Positions 7,708 to 14,450 of a stretch of 21,391 nucleotides of DNA are shown one piece after another. Position numbers and translations under genes: made by a program. A model generated the notes under the pieces. It was not told the DNA's origin. It worked only from the letters and a program-made list of their open reading frames with translations, and did no database searches. Source of the stretch: Granulosicoccus sp964352535 (GTDB taxonomy: Bacteria; Pseudomonadota; Gammaproteobacteria; Granulosicoccales; Granulosicoccaceae). The DNA is taken from positions 1 through 21,391 of the forward strand of contig CAYGSW010000082.1 of NCBI GenBank assembly GCA_964352535.1, written 5' to 3'. Numbering within the stretch: the stretch's first letter is position 1; each line of letters starts with the position of its first letter.

Positions 7708-7743
7708 GTAGTTGGGTCAGTGGTGGCCGCTACGAGAGGCCAC
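7708..7743 (-). repeat. 36-nt tandem unit 1 of thrS leader (CGU loop)
   Basis: First copy of a 36-nt tandem duplication. The first 27 positions match unit 2 at 21 sites, while the last nine have diverged. It ends its conserved part with CACCACUGA (7725-7717). Confidence 0.8.
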
Positions 7744-7831
7744 ATGTATCCTTCAAAAAAGCGCAGAAGCGACTAGCAAAATCAGCTTTTGCTCAGGTTC
7801 CTGCAAATCGGGCTCACAGTGTAGTTCATTG

Positions 7832-7860
7832 TTGACCTTCGGCGGACAACTGCTTACACT
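7832..7860 (+). promoter_or_regulatory. Sigma70 promoter of tRNA-Val
   Basis: TTGACC (7832-7837) and TACACT (7855-7860) are separated by exactly 17 bases. The tRNA begins 14 bases after the -10 box, fitting a short 5' leader. Confidence 0.7.
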
Positions 7861-7873
7861 TACGCACAACGGC

Positions 7874-7950
7874 AGGCGCGTAGCTCAGTTGGTTAGAGCA
7901 TCACCTTGACATGGTGGGGGTCGTTGGTTCGAATCCAATCGCGCCTACCA
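7874..7950 (+). tRNA. tRNA-Val (anticodon GAC)
   Basis: A full cloverleaf can be drawn: acceptor AGGCGCG/CGCGCCT, D stem GCTC/GAGC, anticodon stem TCACC/GGTGG (one T-G pair) with loop TTGACAT, and T stem GTTGG/CCAAT with loop TTCGAAT. Anticodon GAC (7908-7910) reads GUC/GUU valine codons. Discriminator A and an encoded CCA (7948-7950) are present. It is transcribed divergently from thrS. No neighbouring tRNA and no clear terminator were seen. Confidence 0.97.
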
Positions 7951-7952
7951 AT

Positions 7953-7981
7953 TTTCCCTGAAATGTTGTCAGTGCTATACG
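7953..7981 (+). promoter_or_regulatory. Candidate purB promoter with extended -10
   Basis: TGCTATACG (7973-7981) resembles an extended -10 (TGnTATAAT), and TTTCCC (7953-7958) is a weak -35 at 17-base spacing. It lies just after the tRNA and about 100 bases before purB. The rest of the 129-base tRNA-purB gap shows nothing recognisable. Confidence 0.3.
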
Positions 7982-8079
7982 AAGCTCCTTAGCTCCCCTG
8001 TAACCGTCCAACACAAGGCCGCAACACCGGGTAGAGCAGCACACACTTGGCAATGCGCCTCAATCGCAAGGCCACACCC

Positions 8080-9444
8080 GTGTCTCTGAATGAACTCAAC
8101 GCAGTATCCCCTATCGATGGCCGCTACGGCTCGCGTACCGCCAAACTGCGCGAAGTCTTCAGCGAATTCGCGCTCATACGCGAGCGAGTGCGTGTGGAGC
8201 TGCGCTGGCTTATTGCGCTAAGTGAACATCCGGATATCGTTGAACTACCGGGTATCGACGCCAGTACTCGCGAGTCATTGCTACAACTGGGCGAGCTCAG
8301 CATGGACGATGCAGCCGCCATCAAGACCATCGAGCGCACCACCAATCACGACGTCAAAGCGGTTGAGTACTTCATTAAAGACAAGTTGCAAGCGTATCCT
8401 GAGCTACACGCCAAACGCGAGTTCGTCCACTTCGCCTGCACATCCGAGGACATCAACAACCTGTCATACGGATGTATGCTGGCGCGCTATCGAACCGACA
8501 TACTCCTGCCCGACTGTCATTCACTGATTGCCAATCTACGTCAGCTGGCTCATGAACACGCTGGTGTGCCCCTGCTCAGCAGAACGCATGGACAAACCGC
8601 AAGCCCCAGCACAGTAGGTAAGGAATTTGCCAATGTGGTCGCTCGTCTGGAACGCCAGGTGGACACGATCACCAACGTCAGACTGCTTGGCAAGATCAAC
8701 GGCGCCGTTGGCAACTACAACGCGCATATCAGCGCCTACCCCGATATGCAATGGCCAGAATTCGCGCAAGATTTTGTCAACTCTCTGGGTCTTGAGTTCA
8801 ACCCCTACACCACGCAGATAGAACCTCATGATTGCATTGCCGAACTGTTTGATGCCGTATCACGATTTAACGTCATCCTCATTGACCTGTGCCGAGACTG
8901 CTGGGGATACATATCATTGGGCTATCTGTCGCAAAAGCCGGTCGCAGGCGAGATTGGTTCATCCACCATGCCGCACAAGGTCAATCCGATTGATTTTGAA
9001 AATGCCGAAGGCAATCTGGGCCTCGCCAATGCCATGTTTGATCACTTGAGTCGAAAACTGCCTATCTCTCGCTGGCAACGCGATCTCACCGATTCAACCG
9101 TGCTGAGAAATCTGGGCGTGGGAGCCGGCTACACAGCCATCGCTCTGGCATCGCTGGAAAAAGGCCTGGGCAAACTGGGCGTCAACCGCACAGCACTCGC
9201 CCATGATCTTGACAACGCCTGGGAGGTTCTTGCCGAACCCATTCAAACCGTTATGCGACGACATGATGTGCCGAATGCTTACGAGGCACTCAAGGCATTG
9301 ACGCGTGGCAACACCATCGATAAGCAGGCTATCCAAGACTTCATCGAGACACTGGACATTCCAGAGGTAGACAAGCAACGGTTACGGACACTCACACCTG
9401 CAGCTTACATCGGATTGGCAGAGTCTCTGGCCTCATCAAGCTAG
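8080..9444 (+). CDS. purB: Adenylosuccinate lyase
   Basis: Catalyses two fumarate-releasing steps of purine synthesis, SAICAR to AICAR and adenylosuccinate to AMP. From the GTG at 8080 it has 454 aa (E. coli 456), and its first residues align position for position with E. coli up to AVSPIDGRYG. AAGG sits eight bases upstream. In-frame TTG 8047 and ATG 8053 would add 11 or 9 residues and lack a well-placed Shine-Dalgarno sequence. Key parts are TSEDINN (121-127), the catalytic base region LSRTHGQ with H170, and the flexible signature loop GSSTMPHKVNP with the catalytic serine at about 294. roxA follows after 12 bases. In E. coli purB and roxA are also close, separated by phoPQ. Confidence 0.96.
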   Translation: MSLNELNAVSPIDGRYGSRTAKLREVFSEFALIRERVRVELRWLIALSEHPDIVELPGIDASTRESLLQLGELSMDDAAAIKTIERTTNHDVKAVEYFIKDKLQAYPELHAKREFVHFACTSEDINNLSYGCMLARYRTDILLPDCHSLIANLRQLAHEHAGVPLLSRTHGQTASPSTVGKEFANVVARLERQVDTITNVRLLGKINGAVGNYNAHISAYPDMQWPEFAQDFVNSLGLEFNPYTTQIEPHDCIAELFDAVSRFNVILIDLCRDCWGYISLGYLSQKPVAGEIGSSTMPHKVNPIDFENAEGNLGLANAMFDHLSRKLPISRWQRDLTDSTVLRNLGVGAGYTAIALASLEKGLGKLGVNRTALAHDLDNAWEVLAEPIQTVMRRHDVPNAYEALKALTRGNTIDKQAIQDFIETLDIPEVDKQRLRTLTPAAYIGLAESLASSS

Positions 9445-9456
9445 CTTATTAATACA

Positions 9457-10611
9457 ATGTCTGACTCTCTATTCAATGATGTTATACACTGGCCAGCCGG
9501 GATCAATGAACAGGTTTTCCTGAGCGAGTACTGGCAGCAAAAGCCTCTGCTGATTCGTCAGGCGTTTCCGGATTTTGATACTCCCTTGCCCGCTGACGAG
9601 CTGGCGGGGCTGGCGCTGGAGCCCGAGACTGCCGGCCGCATCATCACAAAGGATGAGAACGCGGCCTATCATCTTGAACAGGGACCGTTTGCCGAAGATC
9701 GATTCAGCTCACTAACCGGCAACCAATGGTCGCTGCTTGTCACTGATGTCGAGAAACACATACCCGAATTCAAGGCCTATCTGCAGCCCTTCCGATTCAT
9801 CCCGGACTGGCGTATCGACGATCTGATGATCAGCTACGCACCGGATGGAGCATCAGTTGGCGCTCATGTGGATGAGTACGATGTATTTCTGTTGCAAGGT
9901 AGTGGAGTTCGCACTTGGCATATTGATTCAAGAGTTCACGCTGTTCATGAAATGCGAAAAGACGGCGATCTAAAGCTTCTTGCCAACTTCGACGCCACCG
10001 ATACATGGGATCTTATGCCAGGCGACATGCTGTATTTGCCACCGAATATGGCTCATCACGGCATTGCTAACGGCGATGATTGCACTACCTGGTCTATTGG
10101 ATTTCGCGCACCACGCCTGCCCGATCTTGTTTCAAGGATGGCTGAACTGATCGGTGAACAGATGACGTCTGAACGTTACACCGATGGCGCGTTGACACCG
10201 GCACAACACGGAGAAATATCCGAGGCTAGCGTTCAGCGATTCAAGACAATCTGGACCCAGGCAACACAGCTGGGCGACAAAGACTTCGCGCAGTTACTGG
10301 GACGATGGCTGACTGAATCGAGCGTTACGGACGCTACACACGGCGTTAATCCTGCTTCCGATTCCTTCTTCAATATGGGGAATAAAAGTCTTCGCTTTGA
10401 CAAAGAGCCGTTTAGCCGGTTTGCCTGGGTCAGTGTCACAGCGGACAAGGCCATGCTGTTTGTGGATGGAGAGAGCTTTACCTGTTCAACAGTATTTGCG
10501 CAGCATTTGTGCGCTGCACCTCACGTTGTGACAATTGACGCCAAAACGTGTTCGATAGACGATATGCAGGCCATTCAGTTGCTGGTAACTCAAGGTAGCC
10601 TGTACAAGTAA
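9457..10611 (+). CDS. roxA: 50S ribosomal protein L16 arginine 3-hydroxylase (JmjC/cupin oxygenase)
   Basis: Fe(II)/2-oxoglutarate oxygenase that hydroxylates an arginine of ribosomal protein L16 (E. coli YcfD/RoxA). Similarity to YcfD is evident in PADELAGLALE, GPF, NQWSLLV, the strongly conserved PDWRIDDLMIS, the JmjC core GAHVDEYDVFLLQGSG, PGDMLYLPPNMAHHG and SIGFRAP. Iron ligands are H137 and D139 (HxD) and H200. The 384 aa length is near the family value of about 373. The C-terminal winged-helix/dimer part is more divergent. It probably shares a transcript with purB, because the gap is 12 bases. No good Shine-Dalgarno sequence precedes the ATG. It ends eight bases from a convergent gene and I see no terminator there. 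Confidence 0.9.
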   Translation: MSDSLFNDVIHWPAGINEQVFLSEYWQQKPLLIRQAFPDFDTPLPADELAGLALEPETAGRIITKDENAAYHLEQGPFAEDRFSSLTGNQWSLLVTDVEKHIPEFKAYLQPFRFIPDWRIDDLMISYAPDGASVGAHVDEYDVFLLQGSGVRTWHIDSRVHAVHEMRKDGDLKLLANFDATDTWDLMPGDMLYLPPNMAHHGIANGDDCTTWSIGFRAPRLPDLVSRMAELIGEQMTSERYTDGALTPAQHGEISEASVQRFKTIWTQATQLGDKDFAQLLGRWLTESSVTDATHGVNPASDSFFNMGNKSLRFDKEPFSRFAWVSVTADKAMLFVDGESFTCSTVFAQHLCAAPHVVTIDAKTCSIDDMQAIQLLVTQGSLYK

Positions 10612-10619
10612 AAAACGAT

Positions 10620-11006
10620 TTACGAGGCCTTGGCATTATTCTCAATACCGTTGATGGCTTCCAGCAGTGCACCAGAGGAAAACGGCTTTTCCAGAAACGC
10701 GCACGCTCCCATCGCAATTGCATGCTCACGCAATCCCGGCTTGCGGCTGGCAGTCATGATGATGCAAATGATGCCACCAGCATCTTGCAATGACACCATA
10801 TTTTGCATCAAAGTGATGCCATCACCATCGGGCAAATTAATGTCCAATAACGCAACGTCGGGGATCTGTTGCTCCACACTGATAATCGCCTCCGCAACGC
10901 CTGATGCCAGCAACACGTTATAACCAGCCGCTCTCAACCTGATCTGAAGCGCCAGCGCAATAGGGCGATCATCTTCGACGAGTAGGATGGTGTCTGGGTT
11001 CATCAT
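10620..11006 (-). CDS. Single-domain response regulator (receiver only), copy 1
   Basis: Stand-alone CheY-like receiver without output domain. From ATG 11006 it has 128 aa. The acidic pocket ED/D is at residues 11-13, the phospho-acceptor D55 lies in ALLDINLPDGDG, the conserved T85 is in IMTAS and K107 in FLEKPF. An in-frame ATG at 11066 would add 20 residues and overlap the preceding gene. I prefer the internal start because receivers normally begin just before the first strand (TILLVEDD). Neither start has a clear Shine-Dalgarno sequence. It closely resembles the next gene and probably arose by duplication. No histidine kinase is present in the window, so the partner is unknown. Confidence 0.85.
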   Translation of the reverse strand: MMNPDTILLVEDDRPIALALQIRLRAAGYNVLLASGVAEAIISVEQQIPDVALLDINLPDGDGITLMQNMVSLQDAGGIICIIMTASRKPGLREHAIAMGACAFLEKPFSSGALLEAINGIENNAKAS

Positions 11007-11040
11007 CAAAATTACGGATGAGATTGAGGTTGTGTTGGTT

Positions 11041-11403
11041 TTAGTGACATAACTGATCAATGGCATCAGTCAGTTGAGACGCCTGAAACGGCTTCTCCAG
11101 AAAGCGAGAAGAGTTGTATTTTCCTGCTCTCATTCTCATCTTGGGATCCTTGCTGGCGGTAATGAAAATGATCGGTGTACTTGCTAGCTCTGCTGATGCA
11201 CGCATTCTGTCTGCAACAACAAACCCGTCACCACCAGGCAGGTTGATATCCAGCAACACGACTTCCGGTCTGCATTTAATCGCCACGTTCATGGCGTAAA
11301 AAGCATCGGGGGCGGAATCCACCTCATATCCCATAGACGTCAATCGCAAGCTCAGTGCCATGGAAATTTTCTTGTCGTCTTCTACTACCAGTACGCTGTG
11401 CAT
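11041..11403 (-). CDS. Single-domain response regulator (receiver only), copy 2
   Basis: Second stand-alone receiver, 120 aa from ATG 11403 (MHSVLVVEDD). It has the acidic pocket EDD (8-10), phospho-acceptor D52 in LLDINLPGGDG, T82 in FITAS and K104 in FLEKPF. The segment before the lysine (GKYNSSRFLEKPF) lacks the usual GA-x-AY/DY pattern. Upstream in-frame starts (TTG 11493, ATG 11475) would add an unrelated 24-30 residues. No Shine-Dalgarno sequence precedes ATG 11403 (the upstream bases are A-rich), so the start is uncertain. It lies 34 bases before copy 1 and is presumably co-transcribed with it. The role could be phosphorelay or phosphate sink; this is not determinable here. Confidence 0.85.
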   Translation of the reverse strand: MHSVLVVEDDKKISMALSLRLTSMGYEVDSAPDAFYAMNVAIKCRPEVVLLDINLPGGDGFVVADRMRASAELASTPIIFITASKDPKMRMRAGKYNSSRFLEKPFQASQLTDAIDQLCH

Positions 11404-11696
11404 TTTGTTTTTATTTTTGTGTGGCTCAGACTTGAACGAACTAACGGCCGTGCACGCCACCCCCTGATAGGTCATCACTATTGCGTCACGCAATCAGAAG
11501 GTTACTTGTACTGATATGTGGGTTACATCTCCCAATTTTTGTAGACTTGAGCGTGTTGCGGTTACATCGGCTGCCTAATGGCCTGATACGCAAGCTTGGC
11601 GTCGGTGACCCACGCGCTGCATAGCGGCTGCTTTTTGTAGCTATGATTCTGCGACGTTGCGGTGCCTTTGAGAGCGCCGGGAAAGGACGTGCCAGA
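11404..11696. other. Gene-free spacer between nudF-like gene and receiver pair, with GGTTAC repeats
   Basis: No convincing gene lies here. A 75-codon open frame on the minus strand (11713-11486) is arginine/serine-rich with no family signature. GGTTAC occurs three times on the plus strand (11500, 11521, 11560), the last two extended to GGTTACATC, spaced 21 and 39 bases apart. The spacing is compatible with one helical face for the first pair only. The region would carry the receiver-pair promoter. I did not find a good -35/-10 pair. Confidence 0.4.
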
Positions 11697-12305
11697 TTAT
11701 TGCGTTGCAACAAGCCCGGCCCGCTTGAGCCTCAGCCATTGCAGCCCGATGATACTGAGCGCGTTCTTGATAATGCCCTTGTCGACCATGGCAAACGCTT
11801 CTTCAGCACTGACAACGCTGACTTTGATGTCTTCATCCTCGCAGGCCAATCCATGATGACCCCCTACGCCAGACAGGTCGGTTTCTGCATAAAAGATAAA
11901 GACCTCTTCGGTGCTCGCACCCGGGCTTGCCAGATAGTGTGACACTAGCTGAACTTGGGTGAGAGTCAGACCCGCCTCCTCTTTGCCCTCTCGTATGGCC
12001 ACCTGCTCAGGCGTTTCATCCGTATCAATCATGCCAGCTACAATTTCTGTGAGCCATGGATCAGGGTGCTGATGCATGGCTCCAATGCGAAACTGCTCCA
12101 GCAATGCAACACTGTCGGTAACAGGATCATAGGGTATGAGACCCACAACATTGCCACGCACAAACATTTCACGCGTGACGAGACCGCTGCTGCCACCTGC
12201 ATGACGTTCGTGGCGGAATGTCACTGAATCAATCTGGTAGTAGCCCTCGTGCACCGTTCGTCGCGACTCCAGACTCCATTGACGAGCTTTTTGTGATGTG
12301 CTCAT
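11697..12305 (-). CDS. nudF: ADP-ribose pyrophosphatase (Nudix hydrolase)
   Basis: Hydrolyses ADP-ribose to AMP and ribose 5-phosphate, or a related nucleoside diphosphate sugar. It has 202 aa (E. coli NudF 209). The Nudix box spans residues 91-113: G-x5-E-x7-REGKEEAGL, with all metal-binding glutamates present. The usual hydrophobic residue after RE is glycine. Upstream NVVGLIPYDPVTDSVALLEQFR and the later SPGASTEEVFIFYAE are typical of the ADPRase subfamily. It starts 38 bases after the last ATPase gene of the importer and is probably its final cistron. No Shine-Dalgarno is clear. Confidence 0.85.
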   Translation of the reverse strand: MSTSQKARQWSLESRRTVHEGYYQIDSVTFRHERHAGGSSGLVTREMFVRGNVVGLIPYDPVTDSVALLEQFRIGAMHQHPDPWLTEIVAGMIDTDETPEQVAIREGKEEAGLTLTQVQLVSHYLASPGASTEEVFIFYAETDLSGVGGHHGLACEDEDIKVSVVSAEEAFAMVDKGIIKNALSIIGLQWLRLKRAGLVATQ

Positions 12306-12343
12306 GAAAATTACGATTCGTTTTTCAGCTCAAAAAACCTTGA

Positions 12344-13384
12344 TCAGGATTGTGCAACTTCAACCCCGTGCCCTGCCCGATAAACAGGCAGTCTTTCAAG
12401 CTCGTGGCATGCCACGCTGGCCTGCCCCATTTTGCGCTGCTCCGGTTGCACGCTAGCACAACGTTCGGCCGCATACGGACAGCGCGGGTGATAGAAACAG
12501 CCCGATGGCCGGTTTATGGGGTCTGGTATTTCGCCGGCAGGCGGTTGGTGCTGTCGACCGAAACCGTCCAGGCGAGGCGCAGCTTCAAGCAGCATGCGCG
12601 TATAGGGATGTTGAGGTGATTCAAACAGCGCTTTGGCAGGAGCTGTTTCCACAAGCGTCCCCAGATACAAGACGCCGATGGTGTCGGCCATGTATCGCAC
12701 CACAGACAGGTCATGGGTAATAAACAGATAAGTGAGTCCAAGTTGTGATTGAAGGTCACGCATCAGGTTCAGCACTTGCGCCTGGACCGACACATCCAGT
12801 GCCGAGGTGGGCTCGTCGCACACGATAAGCTCAGGCTTGGATGCCAGTGCTCGCGCAATTCCAATGCGCTGACGCTGCCCACCTGAAAACTCATGCGGGT
12901 AGCGTGCAGCATCGGCGGCCGACAAGCCCACTTGCTCGAGGAGCTCTGCCACCCGACGGCTTCTGTCAGCTTTGCCAATGTCAGACTCGAACGCCAGAAT
13001 AGGCTCACCGATAATTTCATCAATACGCCAGCGCGGATTCAAACTGGCATAGGGGTCCTGAAAGATCATCTGGATACGTCGCCTGAGCTGGTTCTGCTCC
13101 TGTGCATCAGCTTTCATGAGGTCTACCCCATCAATGACAACGCGCCCACTACTGGGTGGCATCAGCCCCACCAGCATCTTGGCAATGGTCGATTTGCCCG
13201 AACCCGATTCCCCCACAAGCGCAAACGTAGTACCCTTTGTAATCGAAAAATCCACTGACTCCACAGCGCTGAGCAGGCGTTTGGGCTCTCTGGCCAATAC
13301 ACGGTTTAGCCAGGGGCTGGATACGTCAAAACGCTTGCCCAGGCCCTCAACCTCAACCAGCGCACGTTCAGTTTGCTCAGTCAT
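12344..13384 (-). CDS. Peptide-type ABC transporter ATP-binding protein (OppF/DppF-like)
   Basis: Second cytoplasmic ATPase of the importer, 346 aa. It has Walker A GESGSGKST (about 57-65), Q-loop MIFQDPYASLNPR, signature FSGGQRQRIG, Walker B LIVCDEPTSALD and H-loop FITHDLS. The C-terminal oligopeptide/dipeptide extension has HPYTRMLLEA and a cysteine set (GCFYHPRCPY, RCA, ACHE). In related OppD/DppD-type ATPases similar cysteines bind a 4Fe-4S cluster. The ATG overlaps the stop of the preceding ATPase gene (ATGA), showing translational coupling. Substrate cannot be told from the ATPase. Confidence 0.93.
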   Translation of the reverse strand: MTEQTERALVEVEGLGKRFDVSSPWLNRVLAREPKRLLSAVESVDFSITKGTTFALVGESGSGKSTIAKMLVGLMPPSSGRVVIDGVDLMKADAQEQNQLRRRIQMIFQDPYASLNPRWRIDEIIGEPILAFESDIGKADRSRRVAELLEQVGLSAADAARYPHEFSGGQRQRIGIARALASKPELIVCDEPTSALDVSVQAQVLNLMRDLQSQLGLTYLFITHDLSVVRYMADTIGVLYLGTLVETAPAKALFESPQHPYTRMLLEAAPRLDGFGRQHQPPAGEIPDPINRPSGCFYHPRCPYAAERCASVQPEQRKMGQASVACHELERLPVYRAGHGVEVAQS

Positions 13385-14445
13385 AGCGCCGCTCCATCAT
13401 TACTGCTTGCACCATGCTCGTGGTGTGTATGCACGGGAGCAACAGCGGGATCATGCAAGTAGCAGGCTACTCGATAGTCATTGTGCACAAGCAGTGGAGG
13501 ACGTGCATCAACACAGTGAGTCATAACATGTTTACATCGTGCAGCAAACGCACAACCCACCGTAGCATTACGCAAGCTTGGCATTGAACCTGGTATTTGC
13601 TGCAACCGCTCTCCCTGCTTGCGCGTAGCACTGGGTGTAGCACCCATCAAACCGGTTGTGTACGGGTGCATAGGGGCTTGCATGACGCTGGTAGTGGGGC
13701 CAATTTCTGCAACACGCCCGGCGTAGAGCACCGCTACCTTATCGGTGGTTTCTGCAATCACGCCCATATCGTGCGTGATGAGCATGACGCCCATGCCGCG
13801 TTTTAGGCAAAGATCCTTCAGCAGCGTAAGAATCTGTGCCTGTACTGACACATCCAGCGCTGTTGTAGGTTCATCGGCAATGACCAGTGATGGCTCAGCG
13901 ATTAACGCCAACGCTATAACCACACGCTGACGCATACCACCGGAAAATTCGTGAGGGTAGGCGTTCAAGCGCTGCGCAGCTCCGGGAATACCCACATCCT
14001 CAAGCGCTGCCAGGGCACGCTCACGCGCTTCGGATCGAGAAATGGGCAGGTGTGTTAATGCTGTTTCAGCTAATTGATCACCAATGCGTTGCAGTGGATT
14101 AAGACTGGTCAATGGATCCTGGAATATGGTGCCAATCCGTCGACCTCTGATTTTTTTCAACGCAGGCAAAGGCAGATTATCAATGCGTTGCCCCAACAGA
14201 GACACCGTACCTCCGGCTATATGTGCAGGCCGTTCCAGCAGGCCGATAATAGCCGCACCGGTTATCGATTTTCCCGCTCCCGACTCACCGACAACACCGA
14301 CGATCTCACCGGCGTTAATCTGCAGACTCACGCCATCCACAGGGACAAGCGTGCCGCGTCGTTGCGCTATCTCAACACGCAGGTTGTCAACGTCAAGAAG
14401 AAGACTGGCGTCGCTGGTATTCACGGAGGTGTGCTGTTTATTCAT
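13381..14445 (-). CDS. Peptide-type ABC transporter ATP-binding protein (OppD/DppD-like)
   Basis: First cytoplasmic ATPase of the importer, 354 aa. It shows Walker A GESGAGKSITG (threonine/serine variant KSI), Q-loop TIFQDPLTSLNP, signature FSGGMRQRVV, Walker B LVIADEPTTALD and H-loop LITHDMG. The C-terminal extension contains HPYTTGLMG and cysteines GCAFAARC, HC and ACYLH. It starts five bases after the permease stop with no Shine-Dalgarno, so it probably depends on termination-reinitiation. Heterodimer with the following ATPase gene product is expected. Confidence 0.93.
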   Translation of the reverse strand: MNKQHTSVNTSDASLLLDVDNLRVEIAQRRGTLVPVDGVSLQINAGEIVGVVGESGAGKSITGAAIIGLLERPAHIAGGTVSLLGQRIDNLPLPALKKIRGRRIGTIFQDPLTSLNPLQRIGDQLAETALTHLPISRSEARERALAALEDVGIPGAAQRLNAYPHEFSGGMRQRVVIALALIAEPSLVIADEPTTALDVSVQAQILTLLKDLCLKRGMGVMLITHDMGVIAETTDKVAVLYAGRVAEIGPTTSVMQAPMHPYTTGLMGATPSATRKQGERLQQIPGSMPSLRNATVGCAFAARCKHVMTHCVDARPPLLVHNDYRVACYLHDPAVAPVHTHHEHGASSNDGAAL

Positions 14446-14450
14446 GCGTA

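Larger units (their letters stand above)
7672..7743 (-). promoter_or_regulatory. thrS leader: duplicated tRNA-Thr anticodon-arm mimic (translational operator)
   Basis: Hairpin A has the stem GUGGCC/GGCCAC (7743-7738 with 7728-7723), a U-C mismatch, and a 7-nt loop CUCGUAG (7736-7730). Hairpin B has the stem GUGGCCC/GGGUCAC (7707-7701 with 7693-7687, one G-U pair) and a 7-nt loop AUUGUGG (7700-7694). In anticodon-loop numbering each has U33 followed by CGU (A) or UGU (B) at 34-36, both Thr anticodons. Thirty-one bases separate hairpin B from the thrS ATG. E. coli ThrRS represses its own mRNA by binding a leader with a tRNA-Thr anticodon-arm mimic, one per subunit of the dimer. This region is therefore read as the equivalent operator; the function is inferred. 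GGCCAC of A could also pair with GUGGCC of B, which would dissolve both arms. Confidence 0.72.

Noticed and set aside
7656..7745. ThrS start at ATG 7745 (676 aa protein)
   Set aside because: The added 30 residues are not part of the ThrRS family. H73/H77 and the zinc ligands fall at E. coli positions only with the start at 7655, and the DNA is explained by the duplicated hairpins.
8047..8079. purB start at TTG 8047 or ATG 8053
   Set aside because: GTG 8080 has AAGG at proper spacing and gives an N-terminus colinear with E. coli PurB; the longer forms have no suitable ribosome site.
11011..11066. Start of receiver copy 1 at ATG 11066
   Set aside because: It would add about 20 non-conserved residues and overlap the end of receiver copy 2; ATG 11006 begins just before the first receiver strand.
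11486..11713. 75-codon minus-strand frame in the nudF-receiver spacer
   Set aside because: Arg/Ser-rich composition with no domain or ribosome site, and it overlaps the end of the nudF-like gene.
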